Positions 32,976-43,372 of a stretch of DNA of 64,000 nucleotides are shown piece by piece. Every line of letters begins with the position of its first letter. Position 1 is the first letter of the stretch. The DNA comes from Heterohyrax brucei (taxonomy: Eukaryota > Chordata > Mammalia > Hyracoidea > Procaviidae). A program made the position numbers and the translations under genes. Under the pieces are notes generated by a model. It made no database searches and was not told the DNA's origin. It saw nothing but the letters and a program-made list of their open reading frames with translations. The DNA lies in contig CM053140.1 of the NCBI GenBank assembly GCA_028571685.1, forward strand, positions 222,351,323 to 222,415,322, given 5' to 3'.

Positions 32976-33007
32976 GCCAAGCCAAGTGCCGACCAGTCGG
33001 ATCCGAC
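32976..33007 (-). mobile_element. Tail-only AfroSINE fragment, 32 nt
   Basis: 'gccaagccaagtgccgacc' followed by 'agtcggatccgac' is the complement of the last 32 nt of the (TTGGC)n-tail SINE. No convincing target duplication was found. Confidence 0.6.
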
Positions 33008-34730
33008 AGCCGTTACCTATTCTATCATACCATGAGCGTGGTCCAACTGGATGCACTCACTTGACCATTAGCCATTGTGATGTTCTCTTCCAGCCACAAC
33101 AGGGGAGCCGAGTGAAAACAGTTCGTTTTCCCCTGGAGCAGCCCTGAGGGAGCCTGCTATTTCACATGCTTCTCTCTAAGAAGCCACCTTCCCTGACTTA
33201 CAAACAAAACCTTTTTCTCTCAGACCCCACCTGGTCTCCTCTTCCAGAGTCTTTGGTTGGCACGGCGGCTGTTTTGTCCTTTCCTTGACCTGTTCTCTTG
33301 TATAAATGAACCAGATACTGGAGGAACGGCTTCCTGTGTGAGTTTCTCTGCTTCGCAGGAGGAAAGGGAGAAGGCAGATTGGTCTCTGGCTTCATATTCT
33401 TCTGCCTGCACTTTTCAGTGCCATTGATATCCTAGCTCCCTAGGCCCCGAAGGAGAGCTCTGCTTTCCTTCCATGTCAGGACTTGAATCTAGCCCTCCGT
33501 CTCCAACTCCTTTACTTGTCCATTTGTCCTACTGAGCCCTAAGGTTTCAGGAAGTTTGTGAGGGCAGTTGGTGAGGTGAACTGTGTCCCTTGACAAGTAT
33601 GCAAAGCATTCTGTGATATACTGGATCTGGAAGCCCCTATTATAGTCGATTCACTATTCTGTTTTAAGGTTGCACTCCAGGTTGAAATGGGCTGACAAGG
33701 TCTCAGCTTGAGTAGGATTTATTCCCATATATTAATTTTTTTTAATTAGTTCAATGCCCAGGTCATTTCTAAACCAAAAAAAAAAATGTGAAATAAGTTC
33801 CTGAAGTAAAAAAGAAATGAAGCATGGTTTAAGTTATTTGTTCAGTTTACACAAAAATGTTTGAAGTCCCAAGCTATTACACATTTCTACCTATTGGCTT
33901 AAGCAGTAAAGAGCCACAAACTGCTGAGGCCTTCGCAAATTAATTCTGATTGCTCTCAGCCGCCTTGGCTTCTGCTCACAGATCAACACTTTTTTAAGCA
34001 AGTGTAAAGTGCATGTAAAATTTTGAGCATAAAGGCAGAAATTGGGCCTTTTCACTATCTGAAATCCTTTCTGTATCCATGGTTCAGTGAGTATATACGC
34101 GTGGGAGAGGCTAAGGGAGGGTGTCTGTGCCTGGCAGATTGTGGGGTGGAGATATTATTGCTCGTGTGTGTGCACATACAGATATATAAACCCCAGATGG
34201 TAACGAGATGAGGAAAAGAAACCAACAACACCAGGAGTTATTTTGGGAACAAAACTAGGAATCTGCATATGGCTAGATTTTTCATCCTAAACGCTGCTTT
34301 TGCATCTGACAGCTCCTCAGTTGGGTAGAAGCCAGTCCATTGATTAATTCAAATAAATTTTCTTGAGCCAAATGCTTCAGAGATGGGAGTAAAGAGGTGA
34401 ATGGTCCTTTTTACAAGCCTTAATAGTGCAAATCCCCCAGAAGAGTCCCATTATTTCCCCAAACTCTTTTCTGTCAGTGTAGATATGCAAGTGGAAGTGA
34501 TGGCAATTAATAGTTAATCATCAAACACAATTGTGGAAACTTAATAAGGTGTCTTTCAGCCTCTGGTGGATGATTAGCTGTGCTGGTTATAGGATACTGC
34601 TGATGAGAAAAAAAATCAGGTGTTTGATCTGCAGTTCAATTAGTTTTGCTAATATCCCATACTTGCCAACTGTGCCCTAAACTCTGCTCAGCAGACTTAC
34701 AAATTCATGCCTCCTGTTTAGGAATTAAAA
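33008..34730. other. Non-repetitive stretch, possible conserved noncoding DNA
   Basis: About 1.7 kb without recognised transposons. The part at 33740-34620 is AT-rich with homeodomain-like cores ('tttaattagttc', 'gcaaattaattctg', 'gatgattagctgtg'). No exon-like structure was found. Function is inference. Confidence 0.3.
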
Positions 34731-34932
34731 AGGAGCCTGGCTGCACAATGGTTAAGTGCTCAGAAGCTAACCAAATGATTGGTCACTCGAACTCACCTAG
34801 TGGGTTTGTGGGACAAAAGGTATGGCCATCTTCTCCTGTAAACACTGTAGCCTTGGAAGCCCTATGGGGCTTTCTACACTGTCCTGTCAGGTCACTGTGA
34901 GTTGGAATCCACTTGACCGCACACAACAACAG
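34731..34932 (+). mobile_element. AfroSINE, sense, full length
   Basis: 'ggagcctggctgcacaatgg', 'agctaaccaaatgattggtc', 'ccttggaagccctatggggc' and 'cactgtgagttggaatccac', then 'acacaacaacag'. Confidence 0.88.
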
Positions 34933-35249
34933 AAAGAAAAAAGAAGTGCGTGAATGGAAAAATACAAATTCTTCCCTACTCCAGTTCACCGCTGAACAAC
35001 CTGGAAAGTATTTGTAGATGAAGGAAATTAAGAAAACAGGAAGAAAGGCATAAGAAGACTACCACTTTCTTTTCTTCTTCTCATCATGCTAATCAATCTC
35101 AAACATCTACTGAGGGCAGCTATGGAAAGGATGCAAGGAGTTTCAGGAGTAATCTTACTTTTCAATAGAATTATTTACCTAAAATGCAGTAGGAAGCTAT
35201 TTTGTTTGTTTTGCTTTGTTGCTTGAAGATTTGATGCTTCCATGGCTTG

Positions 35250-35392
35250 AAAACAGTTTCAAACAACTCATTGCTGTCAAGTTGAGTTCAACACATAGTG
35301 ATCCTATAGGACTGAGTCCAGCTGTCCCACAGTGTTTCCAAGGAGTAGCTGGTAGATTTAAATGGCTAACTGTTTGGTTAGCAGCTGATTTC
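35250..35392 (-). mobile_element. AfroSINE, antisense, short form
   Basis: Complement of 3' end 'cattgctgtcaagttgag', middle 'gctgtcccacagtgtttcc' and head 'actgtttggttagcagctg'. Confidence 0.86.
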
Positions 35393-35486
35393 TTCCTCCT
35401 CTCCCTCTTCCCTTTCCCTCCCCACCCCAATTTTCTTTCATTCTTTCTCTTTCTTGTCTCTCTCTCTCCCCCCACCCACCCCTTCA
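35393..35486. repeat. Polypyrimidine tract
   Basis: Nearly all C and T on the plus strand, with CT runs such as 'gtctctctctctcccc'. It directly follows the SINE head. The open frames of 93-108 codons across it are low-complexity artefacts. Confidence 0.85.
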
Positions 35487-35499
35487 GCAGCAGATAAAA

Positions 35500-35645
35500 T
35501 ATCGTTGAGCTATAATGTGCCAAACTGTGTGCCAGTGACTGGGCCTACAGAAGTAGTGAAAATAGTGCCTGATCTCAAGGAACTCTTGGTTTAGAGATGG
35601 AAATAGGCATATAAATAATAAGTTATTGTATTAAGTGGTTTACCA
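35500..35645 (-). mobile_element. L2 LINE 3' end fragment
   Basis: 'ttgagctataatgtgccaaa', 'ctgtgtgccagtgactggg' and 'tctcaaggaactcttggttt' fit the complement of the L2 3' UTR. Confidence 0.55.
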
Positions 35646-35979
35646 AATGCACATATTTATGCTATAGGAACATAGGAGAGTGAGTCATGAATCAGAGTGG
35701 AGAGCACTATAATGGTTCCTGCTTCATTTTATGTTTCCAGAGATAGGCTAGCCTAGTGTTTACATAATTAAATTTTCACAGTCCTTATTCAGAACTATGG
35801 GATGGCATAATAGCATTCTTTCCACAAAGCTTTGCATAATTTTCATGACAGATGGAATAGCCTGCATCCATTGCTTTACACAGTAGGTGTGCCTCCTCTC
35901 TTCTGAAAATAGCGCCCTCATAGGAGAGAAGCACTGCTCTTCTCTTTAAAGATGTGACTCTACTACAAATAAACAACTA

Positions 35980-36027
35980 CAGCAAAAACCTGTTGCTGGC
36001 TGTCAAGTAGATTCTGACTCATGGGTA
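35980..36027 (-). mobile_element. AfroSINE 3' end fragment
   Basis: 'aaaacctgttgctggctg' and 'gtagattctgactcatgg' are the complement of the last 45 nt or so of the SINE. Confidence 0.65.
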
Positions 36028-37052
36028 GTCAATCACAATAGTCCACTCACTAGGCCTCAGAGTTTTTCAAACTGGAACACGGAAAGACAAGCAGTCAAAC
36101 TTCAGTGGGAAAACATTGAAAGCAAACTTGGGATCTACCAAAGCACTTACCTCTGTCTAGCTCTTAGAGGAAACCCATTTAAGTGAATGAAATAGGGTCA
36201 CAAAAAGAAACAGAAATCAGAGAGAGACACCTAGTGGAGCTCTGGTTTGGTCATTTCTGTGCCTCTACACTCCCTGCTGCTTGATTATGACGCCAAACCA
36301 TTTCAATTTTCATCTAAGCTAATTTAAGCAGGTGCTTACCTCTCGTGTCTGAGAGTTCTCACAAGTTTCGATGGCCAAGAGTATTAACACTAGGGTTTCT
36401 TTATAAACTAGAATCTATTCAGACTTAGTATGGCGTCAACCTACTAATTACATGAGCAAGATCTGTTGCTACAGACTTGATTTAGCTGGTGGTAATGACT
36501 TCTCTTTCAGGATCTTCCCAGTATCCCTGGTGGGATGCTACTTCTAGGCTGCGTAGAGCTACAGCAAAACACAAACAGTGACAGGTTAGGAATGGTTTAT
36601 AAAATTCAGCTGGAACAGACAGGAGTGTTCTGGGTGATGAGATGCAAGAACACACCCTTTTACAAAATGTAAATTAGAGATGGAATGTCACACCCTACTC
36701 CAGAAGATTTGGCTCTAACATACAAGAGGAACTTTCTGTCTTGCAGTGGTGACAAACAGGCACCTGAGGTGGCTATTTGGAAACAAGTTGTGAAAATAGG
36801 ACTGGCTTATCCACAAAAACTTCAAATTGAACCTACCCAGAACTAAGGTCATCATTTGCTACCAAACCTGTACCTCTTCTAGTATTTTTCAGTTTAGTTG
36901 GTGACACCGTAACATACTCAGTACCACAAACTAAGAAATAAGGGCTTTATCCTTAACTGAGTTTTCATCCTTAACTGAGTTTTCTTCCTCAACCCCAGCA
37001 TCAAGCCACTCAAATCACCCCCCCACACCCCCCCACACCCCACTCATCTTTC
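36028..37052. other. Unassigned sequence with short tandem duplication and C-rich run
   Basis: No transposon recognised over about 1 kb. A short tandem duplication of 'ccttaactgagtttt' lies at about 36951-36983. A C-rich stretch at 37018-37042 gives long G runs on the minus strand. Confidence 0.4.
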
Positions 37053-37490
37053 AGCTTGTCATGTTGTGGTGACTTGCATGTTCCTTTGATGCTAGAAGCT
37101 ATACCACCAGTATTTCAAATACCAGCAGTGTCACCTATGGTAGAGAGTTTTCAATGGAGTTTCCAGACTAAGGCAGACCAGGAAGGAAGGCCTGGCAATC
37201 TACTTCTGGAAATTAGCCAAAGAAAACCATATGGATTGCCAAGCCAAGTGCCGTCGAGTTGGATCCACCTCATGGCTACCCTATATGGATTATAACTGAG
37301 TATTATCTAATATACTGGTGAAAGATCAGCTTCTTAGGTTGGAAGGCACTCAGAATTGTACAGTGGCTGTAATGATGAATGTGAGCAGTTGTTAACAATA
37401 GCTCAGGACTCAGCAACACCTCATTCTATTGTACCTGAGGTCACTATGAGTGGGAGTTGTGACTCAATGGCAACTAAAAATAGCTATGTG
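37053..37490 (+). mobile_element. Composite non-autonomous RTE-related element, copy 2
   Basis: 'gtggtgacttgcatgttcc', 'taccaccagtatttcaaata', 'aggaaggcctggcaatctac' and 'taggttggaaggcactcag', ending 'acctcattctattgtacct' and 'cactatgagtgggagttg'. It has the same head and RTE-like end as the copy at 22190-22655. It holds a 45-nt SINE-tail insertion at 37238-37282. Confidence 0.65.
37238..37282 (-). mobile_element. Tail-only AfroSINE insertion, 45 nt, with 9-bp target duplication
   Basis: 'gccaagccaagtgccgtcg' then 'agttggatccacctcatgg' is the complement of the (TTGGC)n-tail SINE 3' end. It is flanked by 'atatggatt' at 37229-37237 and 37283-37291. Confidence 0.8.
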
Positions 37491-37521
37491 TATATGCAAA
37501 TACAAGAATGAATGTATGAAC

Positions 37522-37580
37522 TGATGATCCTAGTGGCATAATGATGAAGTATCATGTCTGCTAACCAAAAAGTCAGGACT
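37522..37580 (+). mobile_element. AfroSINE head fragment
   Basis: 'gatcctagtggcataatg' and 'gtctgctaaccaaaaagtc' are the SINE tRNA-like head. The rest is missing; a piece 'aggactcagcaacac' repeated from 37402 follows. Confidence 0.6.
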
Positions 37581-37607
37581 CAGCAACACTTACATATATA
37601 TGTGTAC

Positions 37608-37747
37608 ACAAAACCCATGGCCGTCCAGTTGATTCCAACTTACAGCAACCCTACAGGACAGAGTAGAACTGTGGCATAGAGTTTCCAAATAGTTGCTGGT
37701 AGTTTCAAACTGCTGAATGAACTCCTAACCACTGTATAACCAGGTCT
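37608..37747 (-). mobile_element. AfroSINE, antisense, short form
   Basis: Complement of 3' end 'cccatggccgtccagttg', middle 'aggacagagtagaactgtgg' and head 'ctaaccactgtataaccagg'. Confidence 0.87.
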
Positions 37748-37789
37748 CTGATGTATCTTCAGTATGTATATGCAATTAATCCCATTGTT

Positions 37790-37960
37790 TCTCCCCATCT
37801 CTACTTCTGATGCCCTACTTTGGACTCTCATTATATTTTGCCAGGTCTGGTTCCATATCCTCTTAACTAGTCTCCCTGCCACCAACACTACCCTCCTCTA
37901 ATCTATCTCTGACGCAGCTGTCAAAGTGATGAGTCTGAAATGCAAATATGATCCTGTTAA
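37790..37960 (+). mobile_element. L2 LINE 3' region, first piece
   Basis: 'aactagtctccctgccacc' and 'gctgtcaaagtgatgagtc' followed by 'tgaaatgcaaatatgatcc' fit the L2 3' region. It continues at about 38310 after a SINE and an L1 tail were inserted. Confidence 0.6.
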
Positions 37961-37962
37961 AG

Positions 37963-38310
37963 CCAGTTGCCGCTGAGTTGACTCTGCCTCATGATTTTCA
38001 ATTCTGTGTGTCAGAGTAGAACTGTGGTCCACAGGGTTTTCAGTGGTTGCTTTTGGGAAGTAGATAATGAGGCCTTTCTCCTGAGGTTCTTCTGGATGGG
38101 TTGGAATCTCCATTCTTTCAGTTAGCAGTCAAATGTCCAACCATTTATGTATGGAGCAGAGATGAAGAGTGCACTGTCACCGTGTGGGGAGAGCAGTGGA
38201 AGCTGCATATAGGTGAGCATACAAATTTATATGGGAATGTACATTTTCATTCAATCATAATTAAAAAAAAAATGTCCAACCATTTGCATCACGCAGGGAG
38301 AGCTAGGCAT
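37963..38310 (-). mobile_element. AfroSINE variant, antisense, split by an L1 tail
   Basis: Plus-strand reading starts 'gttgccgctgagttgactc', then 'cacagggttttcagtggttg', 'gggaagtagataatgaggc' and 'cttctggatgggttggaatc', then the head complement 'cagttagcagtcaaatgtcc'. Interrupted at 38147-38270 by a truncated L1. The remaining few bases of the head follow. Confidence 0.75.
38147..38270 (+). mobile_element. Truncated L1 3' end, 124 bp, with 15-bp target duplication
   Basis: L1 3' UTR end: 'gagcagagatgaagagtgc', 'ggaagctgcatataggtgag', 'acattttcattcaatcataa' and an A tail. Flanked by 'aatgtccaaccattt' at 38132-38146 and 38271-38285. It matches the 3' end of L1 C read on the opposite strand. 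Confidence 0.92.
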
Positions 38311-38535
38311 ATCTCATCACCACAGTGACCTTTATTCTGATAACCTGATGAGCTACGTGAGAGACCACAGTTGGTCTGCTCCAGCCTACCTTCCCAGTTT
38401 GATTCTCTGCCACTCTCCGCCTCTCACTTTTCACTCCAGCCATGCTATTCTTCCTGCAGTTGGCTTCCATGCTCTCTGCTTTCTCTGGAGTACTCTTCTT
38501 CAGGCCAGGATTAAGACATTCAAAGGTCTTAAACT
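38310..38535 (+). mobile_element. L2 LINE 3' region, second piece
   Basis: 'gctccagcctaccttccc', 'ctctgccactctccgcctc', 'actccagccatgctattctt' and 'ctttctctggagtactcttc' follow the L2 3' region order and continue the piece at 37790-37960. The long open frame here (179 codons, 38348-38887) runs through L2 and then a SINE and is not a gene. Confidence 0.65.
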
Positions 38536-38539
38536 CAAA

Positions 38540-38747
38540 CACCAACCCTACTGTCATCAAACTGAGTCAGTTCTGACTCATAGTAGCCCTACAGAACAGA
38601 GTAGAGCTGCCCTACAGTGTTTCCAAGACTGCAGTCCTTATGGGAGGAGACATATTTCTTTCTCCCCAAAAGCAGCTAGTGAGTTCAAACTACTGAAATT
38701 TTTATTACAAATGAGTGCTTTAACCACTGAGCAACCAGAGTCCTCAA
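38540..38747 (-). mobile_element. AfroSINE, antisense, full length
   Basis: Complement of 3' end 'ctgtcatcaaactgagtcag', middle 'aacagagtagagctgcccta', central segment near 38655 and head 'gagtgctttaaccactgagc'. Confidence 0.87.
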
Positions 38748-40689
38748 GCATGGAAAAAAAAATAGCATGTTCTCATAGAATATTCAGCATTAAAACAACA
38801 CTAAAACATAAAGCAAGTTCAGCATTATGCTGTTTTCCTCTTAATGACTCATTTTTAATCAAATATCTAGCTAAAGAACTTTTATAATATCTGGGGTATA
38901 CTGTTGTCTGGATCAAATGATAGAATAAGGACTACTGGTTGATTTCGAAACACTAAGTAAATGGGAGCTCTGAAGTCACAACTTGCAATTGCTCATGCCC
39001 TGCCCTCTCTCTTGGTAATGGACACACATGTCTTCCTCTGATAATACCTTTCAACTCATCAGGGAGAAGAAGGGAGAAACAACTCATGTGTAGAGGCTTC
39101 CTGATAATGCTATTGGCTGCCTAGAAGGATAGCTTGGGTTTTTTTTGTTTTTTTTTTTTCAGCAAGCAATTACTTAAATGGTGTTTTGGCCCCTTTTTCT
39201 CTGAAGCAGGACATAACCTTTATTGACATTGTGGCTGCTGCCACATATGTTACACTGAAAGAGAGAAGGAGCTGGCCCAATCCTTATGATGGATTTGGTG
39301 TTGTCAAACCTTCAGCATAATTTGTCATGGGGCAAAAGGAAGCCTGTCTTCAGTGGAAGGTTCTCCAATCCCTGCTAAGTGAGGGAAGGAGGAAGACAGA
39401 GCCCCGCCTTCTCCCATCACCAAACTCCTTAATGTCACCTCTGAAGTGAACCAGAGAGAGATTTAAGCCCCATTTCTAGAAGGGCCTGTCACTCTTGCCG
39501 GCTGTTGATCATAGCAACTGGAAGCAACTCACAATGCACTGGGAAGAAAATGTCCTGTCTCTGTATCAGAGTCCTCTAAATCTACCGTCTGGAGACAAAC
39601 AAACACAAGAATACTGTGGGAAAGAACGTTCCTCAGCCAGTGCTATCAACAGCCACAAATGGTGCTCCACACCAGCCCACGAACAATACGTTGCAGGTTT
39701 CTATTGGCTGTGCATGTTCAGACTGTTCCTCACATATTTACTCTGTGCATTTTATGGAATAAAGCTCTGTCTGTGCCCACGGTCTAGGACACCTCTACCC
39801 TAGGACAGTGGACTTTATGATTTAGCAATCTTAACTGGACTTGGTATTAAAAAGAAAGGTTGTAGTTACAGACCATCCTGATCTGAGGTCCTCTGGAGAT
39901 AATAAAGCGCTGAGAAGATGCTATCGAATGGATTTGGAGCTTGTCATTCCCTTGAAAGTCAAGGAGACAGCTGATTTAAAGTTTCTAGCTAGGTCACAGA
40001 AAAGTCAGCAGCGTCTGCATCCAGCTGAGTTCAGAGTTTGAATATTTATGGTGTCAATCTGAAATCCAGATAACCACAAATAATATAAATCCATTAACTT
40101 CCCCTCCACTAGGAAAGCTTTCTGGCTGCTGATGCCTTGATTGTTAGGTTGCTGCAGGACTTGTGCATGGATTTCTGGCTTTGAGGTTTCAGGGCTTTCT
40201 TTCTTTTTTTTCTTTCTTTGTCTCTCTTGCTCTTTCTCTCTTTCCCCTTCCTTCTCTCCCTTCACTCTGTCTCTCTCCCCTTCCTCTAGCCTCCCCAGAT
40301 ATCTACAATTCTACCAAACTGCTCTAAGTTGATTGAGGCAACGTCCCAGAAGAGTTAGGCTGGCGTAGCAGTTCAAGGAATGTCTAGCCTTCTCTCCCTT
40401 ATTGTTGAAACATTATGCCCTCTGAGAATCTCAGCACTACATTATTCAGTTTCTAGCATTTTCATAAAAGATACACATTATCCAGGCTCAGCACTGTTCC
40501 TGAATTCTCTTGGCTTATTTGTTTCTCCCATAGGGAAAATTCTTGCCCCTCAAATAATAATTATATCTTATATTTTCTCAGCCACCCTAGAAGACAGTCA
40601 TTGGATTGTCTGATGGTCTGACTTAAAAAGAAAATTAAAAAAGCAAAATTCTTGCATATTGTGTAATACTTTCATGTATATCATCTTGT
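38748..40689. other. Unassigned sequence with low-complexity runs
   Basis: About 1.9 kb. A T-rich run lies at 39139-39160 and a CT-rich run at 40195-40290. A stretch near 39480-39790 ends with 'ggaataaagctctgtctgtg', which could be an LTR R/U5 or another polyadenylation site, but no LTR ends were found. The 102-codon open frame at 39495-39803 has no recognisable domain. Confidence 0.35.
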
Positions 40690-40830
40690 TTGAGCCTGTC
40701 AACAGCCCTGTAGAGTAGAGATTATTATATCTCTTCTTGAGAGATGAGGAAACTGCAGTTCAGCAGCCAGCTGAGAATCAAATAGCCACATTAGCAAAAT
40801 TTAACGCTCTTAACCTGATAGGCTTGTATC
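40690..40830 (-). mobile_element. MIR SINE, antisense, old
   Basis: 'gagatgaggaaactgcagtt' with 'caacagccctgtagagtag' before it and 'acgctcttaacctgatag' after it, in the order of a reversed MIR. Confidence 0.6.
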
Positions 40831-40849
40831 AGGAACAATTTGCTAAGCC

Positions 40850-41613
40850 ATAGACCACTGAGTAAGTCTCATTTGCGGGAGCCTTGAGTGACCAGCTTGG
40901 GAGTCTTGGGCAAATAAAGCAAGACAGATCCAGAAAAACGGCAAAGCCTCAAAAGAGAGAAAAACTGCAGTACCAGGACCTTGGAGTCTGGAAGTGTGTG
41001 CAACACTATTGTACACGTAAGCCAAAGATGGCCCCTATGCACTGGTATCAAATTATCTGTTTCTTCATAGCAAGTGAAGTCCCATTAGCTCAAAAAAAGT
41101 CCCCACAGAGCCAAACTAAATTTGTACATGTCTAACTGTTTCAAAAATAACCCAAATAAGCAGATTTTTAGTCACTTGGAGCCTGGCTGCTTTATGTATG
41201 CTGAGTAACTTTGCCCAATATCTGCTAATTCTAGACAGGATTAAATTACGTAGTTAAGGATCCTAAAATGCTGCTGCCCTCTGAGCTTACTCAGAGACTT
41301 TTTGACTTGCTCCTTGGCGTCACCTAGGGACTCATAAGCATCTCTGCTGCCTGTTCCTCTTTCCCAGGGTTTTCAAGCCTTCTGCCCCTTTTGGTGGCTT
41401 CCTGTGCTGCTTGCCTGTGGAAGACCTCCTGCGGTGGAGAACCATCCCCTGCATGTGACTGTCCATGTGGCAACTCCAATAAATAACTTGTGCAAGATTG
41501 TATCTTGTACTCACATCTTCTTCCTCATCAGCCCCTAATCTCCTGGTACTTGCTGCAAGCACTCATCTGACTTGCAGCGCTTTTGACCTAACTTTCTTTG
41601 CTTCACAAACATC
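40850..41613 (+). mobile_element. Possible LTR, boundaries unresolved
   Basis: Sequence around 41478-41530 ('aactccaataaataacttg' then 'gtatcttgtactcacatc') looks like an LTR polyadenylation signal and U5 start. The right edge could lie near 41580-41613. The left edge is uncertain (either about 40850 or about 41130). No target duplication was found. An ordinary gene 3' end or unique DNA remains possible. Confidence 0.3.
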
Positions 41614-41644
41614 ACTGTGGTTTTGAATACCAGACTGCACTAAC

Positions 41645-41826
41645 CGCGTTGCAGTCGAGTTGATTCTGACTCTCAGCGATCCCATAGAACAGAGCAGGGC
41701 TTCCAAGGCTGTAAGTTTTCATGGAGGCTGACCATAACATCTTTCTTCCACGGTACTGGTGGGTTTGAATTGTTGACCTTTAGTTCAGCAGCAAGAGTGC
41801 TTAACTATTGTACCACCAGAGCTCTG
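41645..41826 (-). mobile_element. AfroSINE, antisense, full length
   Basis: Complement of 3' end 'gcagtcgagttgattctgac', middle 'catagaacagagcagggctt', central 'aacatctttcttccacgg' and head 'cttaactattgtaccaccag'. Confidence 0.88.
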
Positions 41827-41984
41827 TGTCTTAAAGACAGTGGGCAAAATTCCACAATTATCCTCTTTTGCCTTCCTCACCACTGCCATCATCCAGTGTC
41901 TGGCCCCATGTCAGGCACCTGAGGGCCTGTGGCAACAGGTGGTCACCCTCGTGTCAAGAAAATTACAGCCTGAAGTGAAGTAAT

Positions 41985-42180
41985 GCAGTCCAACTCAGAG
42001 GATATCATCCTGCTGACCTCTGGCTGGAGAAAGGAGAGTGGGTGGAGAGGAGCGGAACGGAGACTATTGGGAGGATGAGACATGTATGGAGCAGAGACGA
42101 ATAGTGTGCTGTTACTGGAAGTTGGGCATGTAAATTTATATTGGAATGTACATTTTCACTCAGTCATAATAATAAAAAAA
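41985..42180 (+). mobile_element. Truncated L1 3' end with A-rich tail
   Basis: 'gaggatatcatcctgctgac', 'gagacatgtatggagcagag', 'ttggaatgtacattttcac' and 'cataataataaaaaaag' match the L1 3' UTR end seen in L1 B and, reversed, in L1 C and E. The left boundary is approximate and the target duplication was not found. Confidence 0.82.
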
Positions 42181-42604
42181 GAACTTCTACATAATGAGTC
42201 AATCACACAAGTGTTACAGGCTCAAACTGTTAAGTCCACTCGCAGACATGCTCATATATGACATATACAAAGCCCCTGTAAAGCTCTGAATTTCTAGTTT
42301 TAGAGCAGCAGTTTCCAACACTCTGTGTGCACTGGAGTCACACACCGGGAATTTTTCAAAATGCAGGTATGTGGGCTTTCCCCACTCTTAGATTAGATTT
42401 TGATTCACTTTGCAGAAAGGCCTGGGCAGCTGAAGATGAAAAAGTTCCCCTGCTGATGTTTAACATGCAGCCAGAATTAACAATTACTAGTTTAAAGATT
42501 TTGCTCCCGTGGATTCAAGTGTTTTGAGTTCTTCAAGAGATTCTTATGCAGGCTACTTAAGTAATACTACCCTGACACATATTTGCCAGGTACTACTTTC
42601 AGTA

Positions 42605-42775
42605 CTCTGGAGCCCTGGTTGCACAGTGGTTAAGTGCCTGGCTGTTAACCAAAGGTCAGCAATTCATATTCACCACTGACTCCTTAGAAATTTCTGGGGC
42701 AGTTATACTCCATCCTCTAGGGTCATTGTGAGTTGGAATCTAGTTGACAGCAACAGGTTCTTTGTTGTTTTGGTT
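42605..42775 (+). mobile_element. AfroSINE, sense, short form
   Basis: 'ggagccctggttgcacagtg', 'ctgttaaccaaaggtcagc' and 'ttctggggcagttatactcc' followed by 'cattgtgagttggaatctag', then 'ttgttgttttggttt'. Confidence 0.9.
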
Positions 42776-42965
42776 TTAAAGTACTTTATATGTACTAAAT
42801 CATTCATTCCTCCTAACTGCATGCAGACAGTACTTTTACTATCCCCAAGACATAGAGGAAGGAAACTGAGGCAAAGAAGTTAAATAACATGCCCAGAGTC
42901 ACCCCAAAAGCTGATAGCAGAACTTGAACCCAGGGCAGCAGAATCTGTGCTCTAAGTCACAACAC
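42776..42965 (-). mobile_element. MIR SINE, antisense, old
   Basis: 'aggaaggaaactgaggcaaa', 'gaagttaaataacatgccc' and 'gaacttgaacccagggcag' match the reversed MIR including its tRNA-related B-box region. Confidence 0.72.
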
Positions 42966-43340
42966 CAACCTCCTAATACTTCCCTGAGGCTTGGCAGCCT
43001 TTTAGATAGACACTAAAACTTGCAGACTTATTAAAGAACATTTGGAATTCCTACTCTTGTGTCTGTATGTTTTCATTCAGGGATACTTCTGTCATCTTAG
43101 GGGATCAGTGGAAATGATGAGAATAAACTCCTTCAGTCTCTTAGCTTCAGAGAAGGGATTTCTTAAAGTTTAGAACCTACTCATACAATCCCAATGTCCT
43201 TACTTTATGAAAAGGAAATCTATGCAATTCAAGCAGGTTTGTTTTTGGTGACAGCTCTCTTCCTGCTCTTAAGGCCAGGAGACCCTTTGAAAGCTTATTT
43301 TAAATCTCAAGTTCCTTTTCAAGCAGTTATCATGTTCTAC

Positions 43341-43360
43341 TCAACTTGGCTTGGCTTGAC
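43341..43360 (+). mobile_element. Tail-only AfroSINE insertion, 20 nt, with 12-bp target duplication
   Basis: 'tcaacttggcttggcttgac' is the last stretch of the (TTGGC)n-tail SINE. It is flanked by 'atcatgttctac' at 43329-43340 and 43361-43372. Nothing else of the SINE is present. Confidence 0.78.
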
Positions 43361-43372
43361 ATCATGTTCTAC

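Noticed and set aside
35197-35523. Lysine/arginine-rich frames on both strands
   Set aside because: Caused by the polypyrimidine tract and a neighbouring SINE.
38348-38887. 179-codon open frame, the second longest in the window after L1 C frames
   Set aside because: It runs through an L2 3' UTR fragment, then an antisense AfroSINE; no domain, no codon structure of a gene.
39495-39803. 102-codon plus-strand frame followed by an AATAAA
   Set aside because: No domain and no intact gene context. Possibly LTR-derived, but no ends were found.
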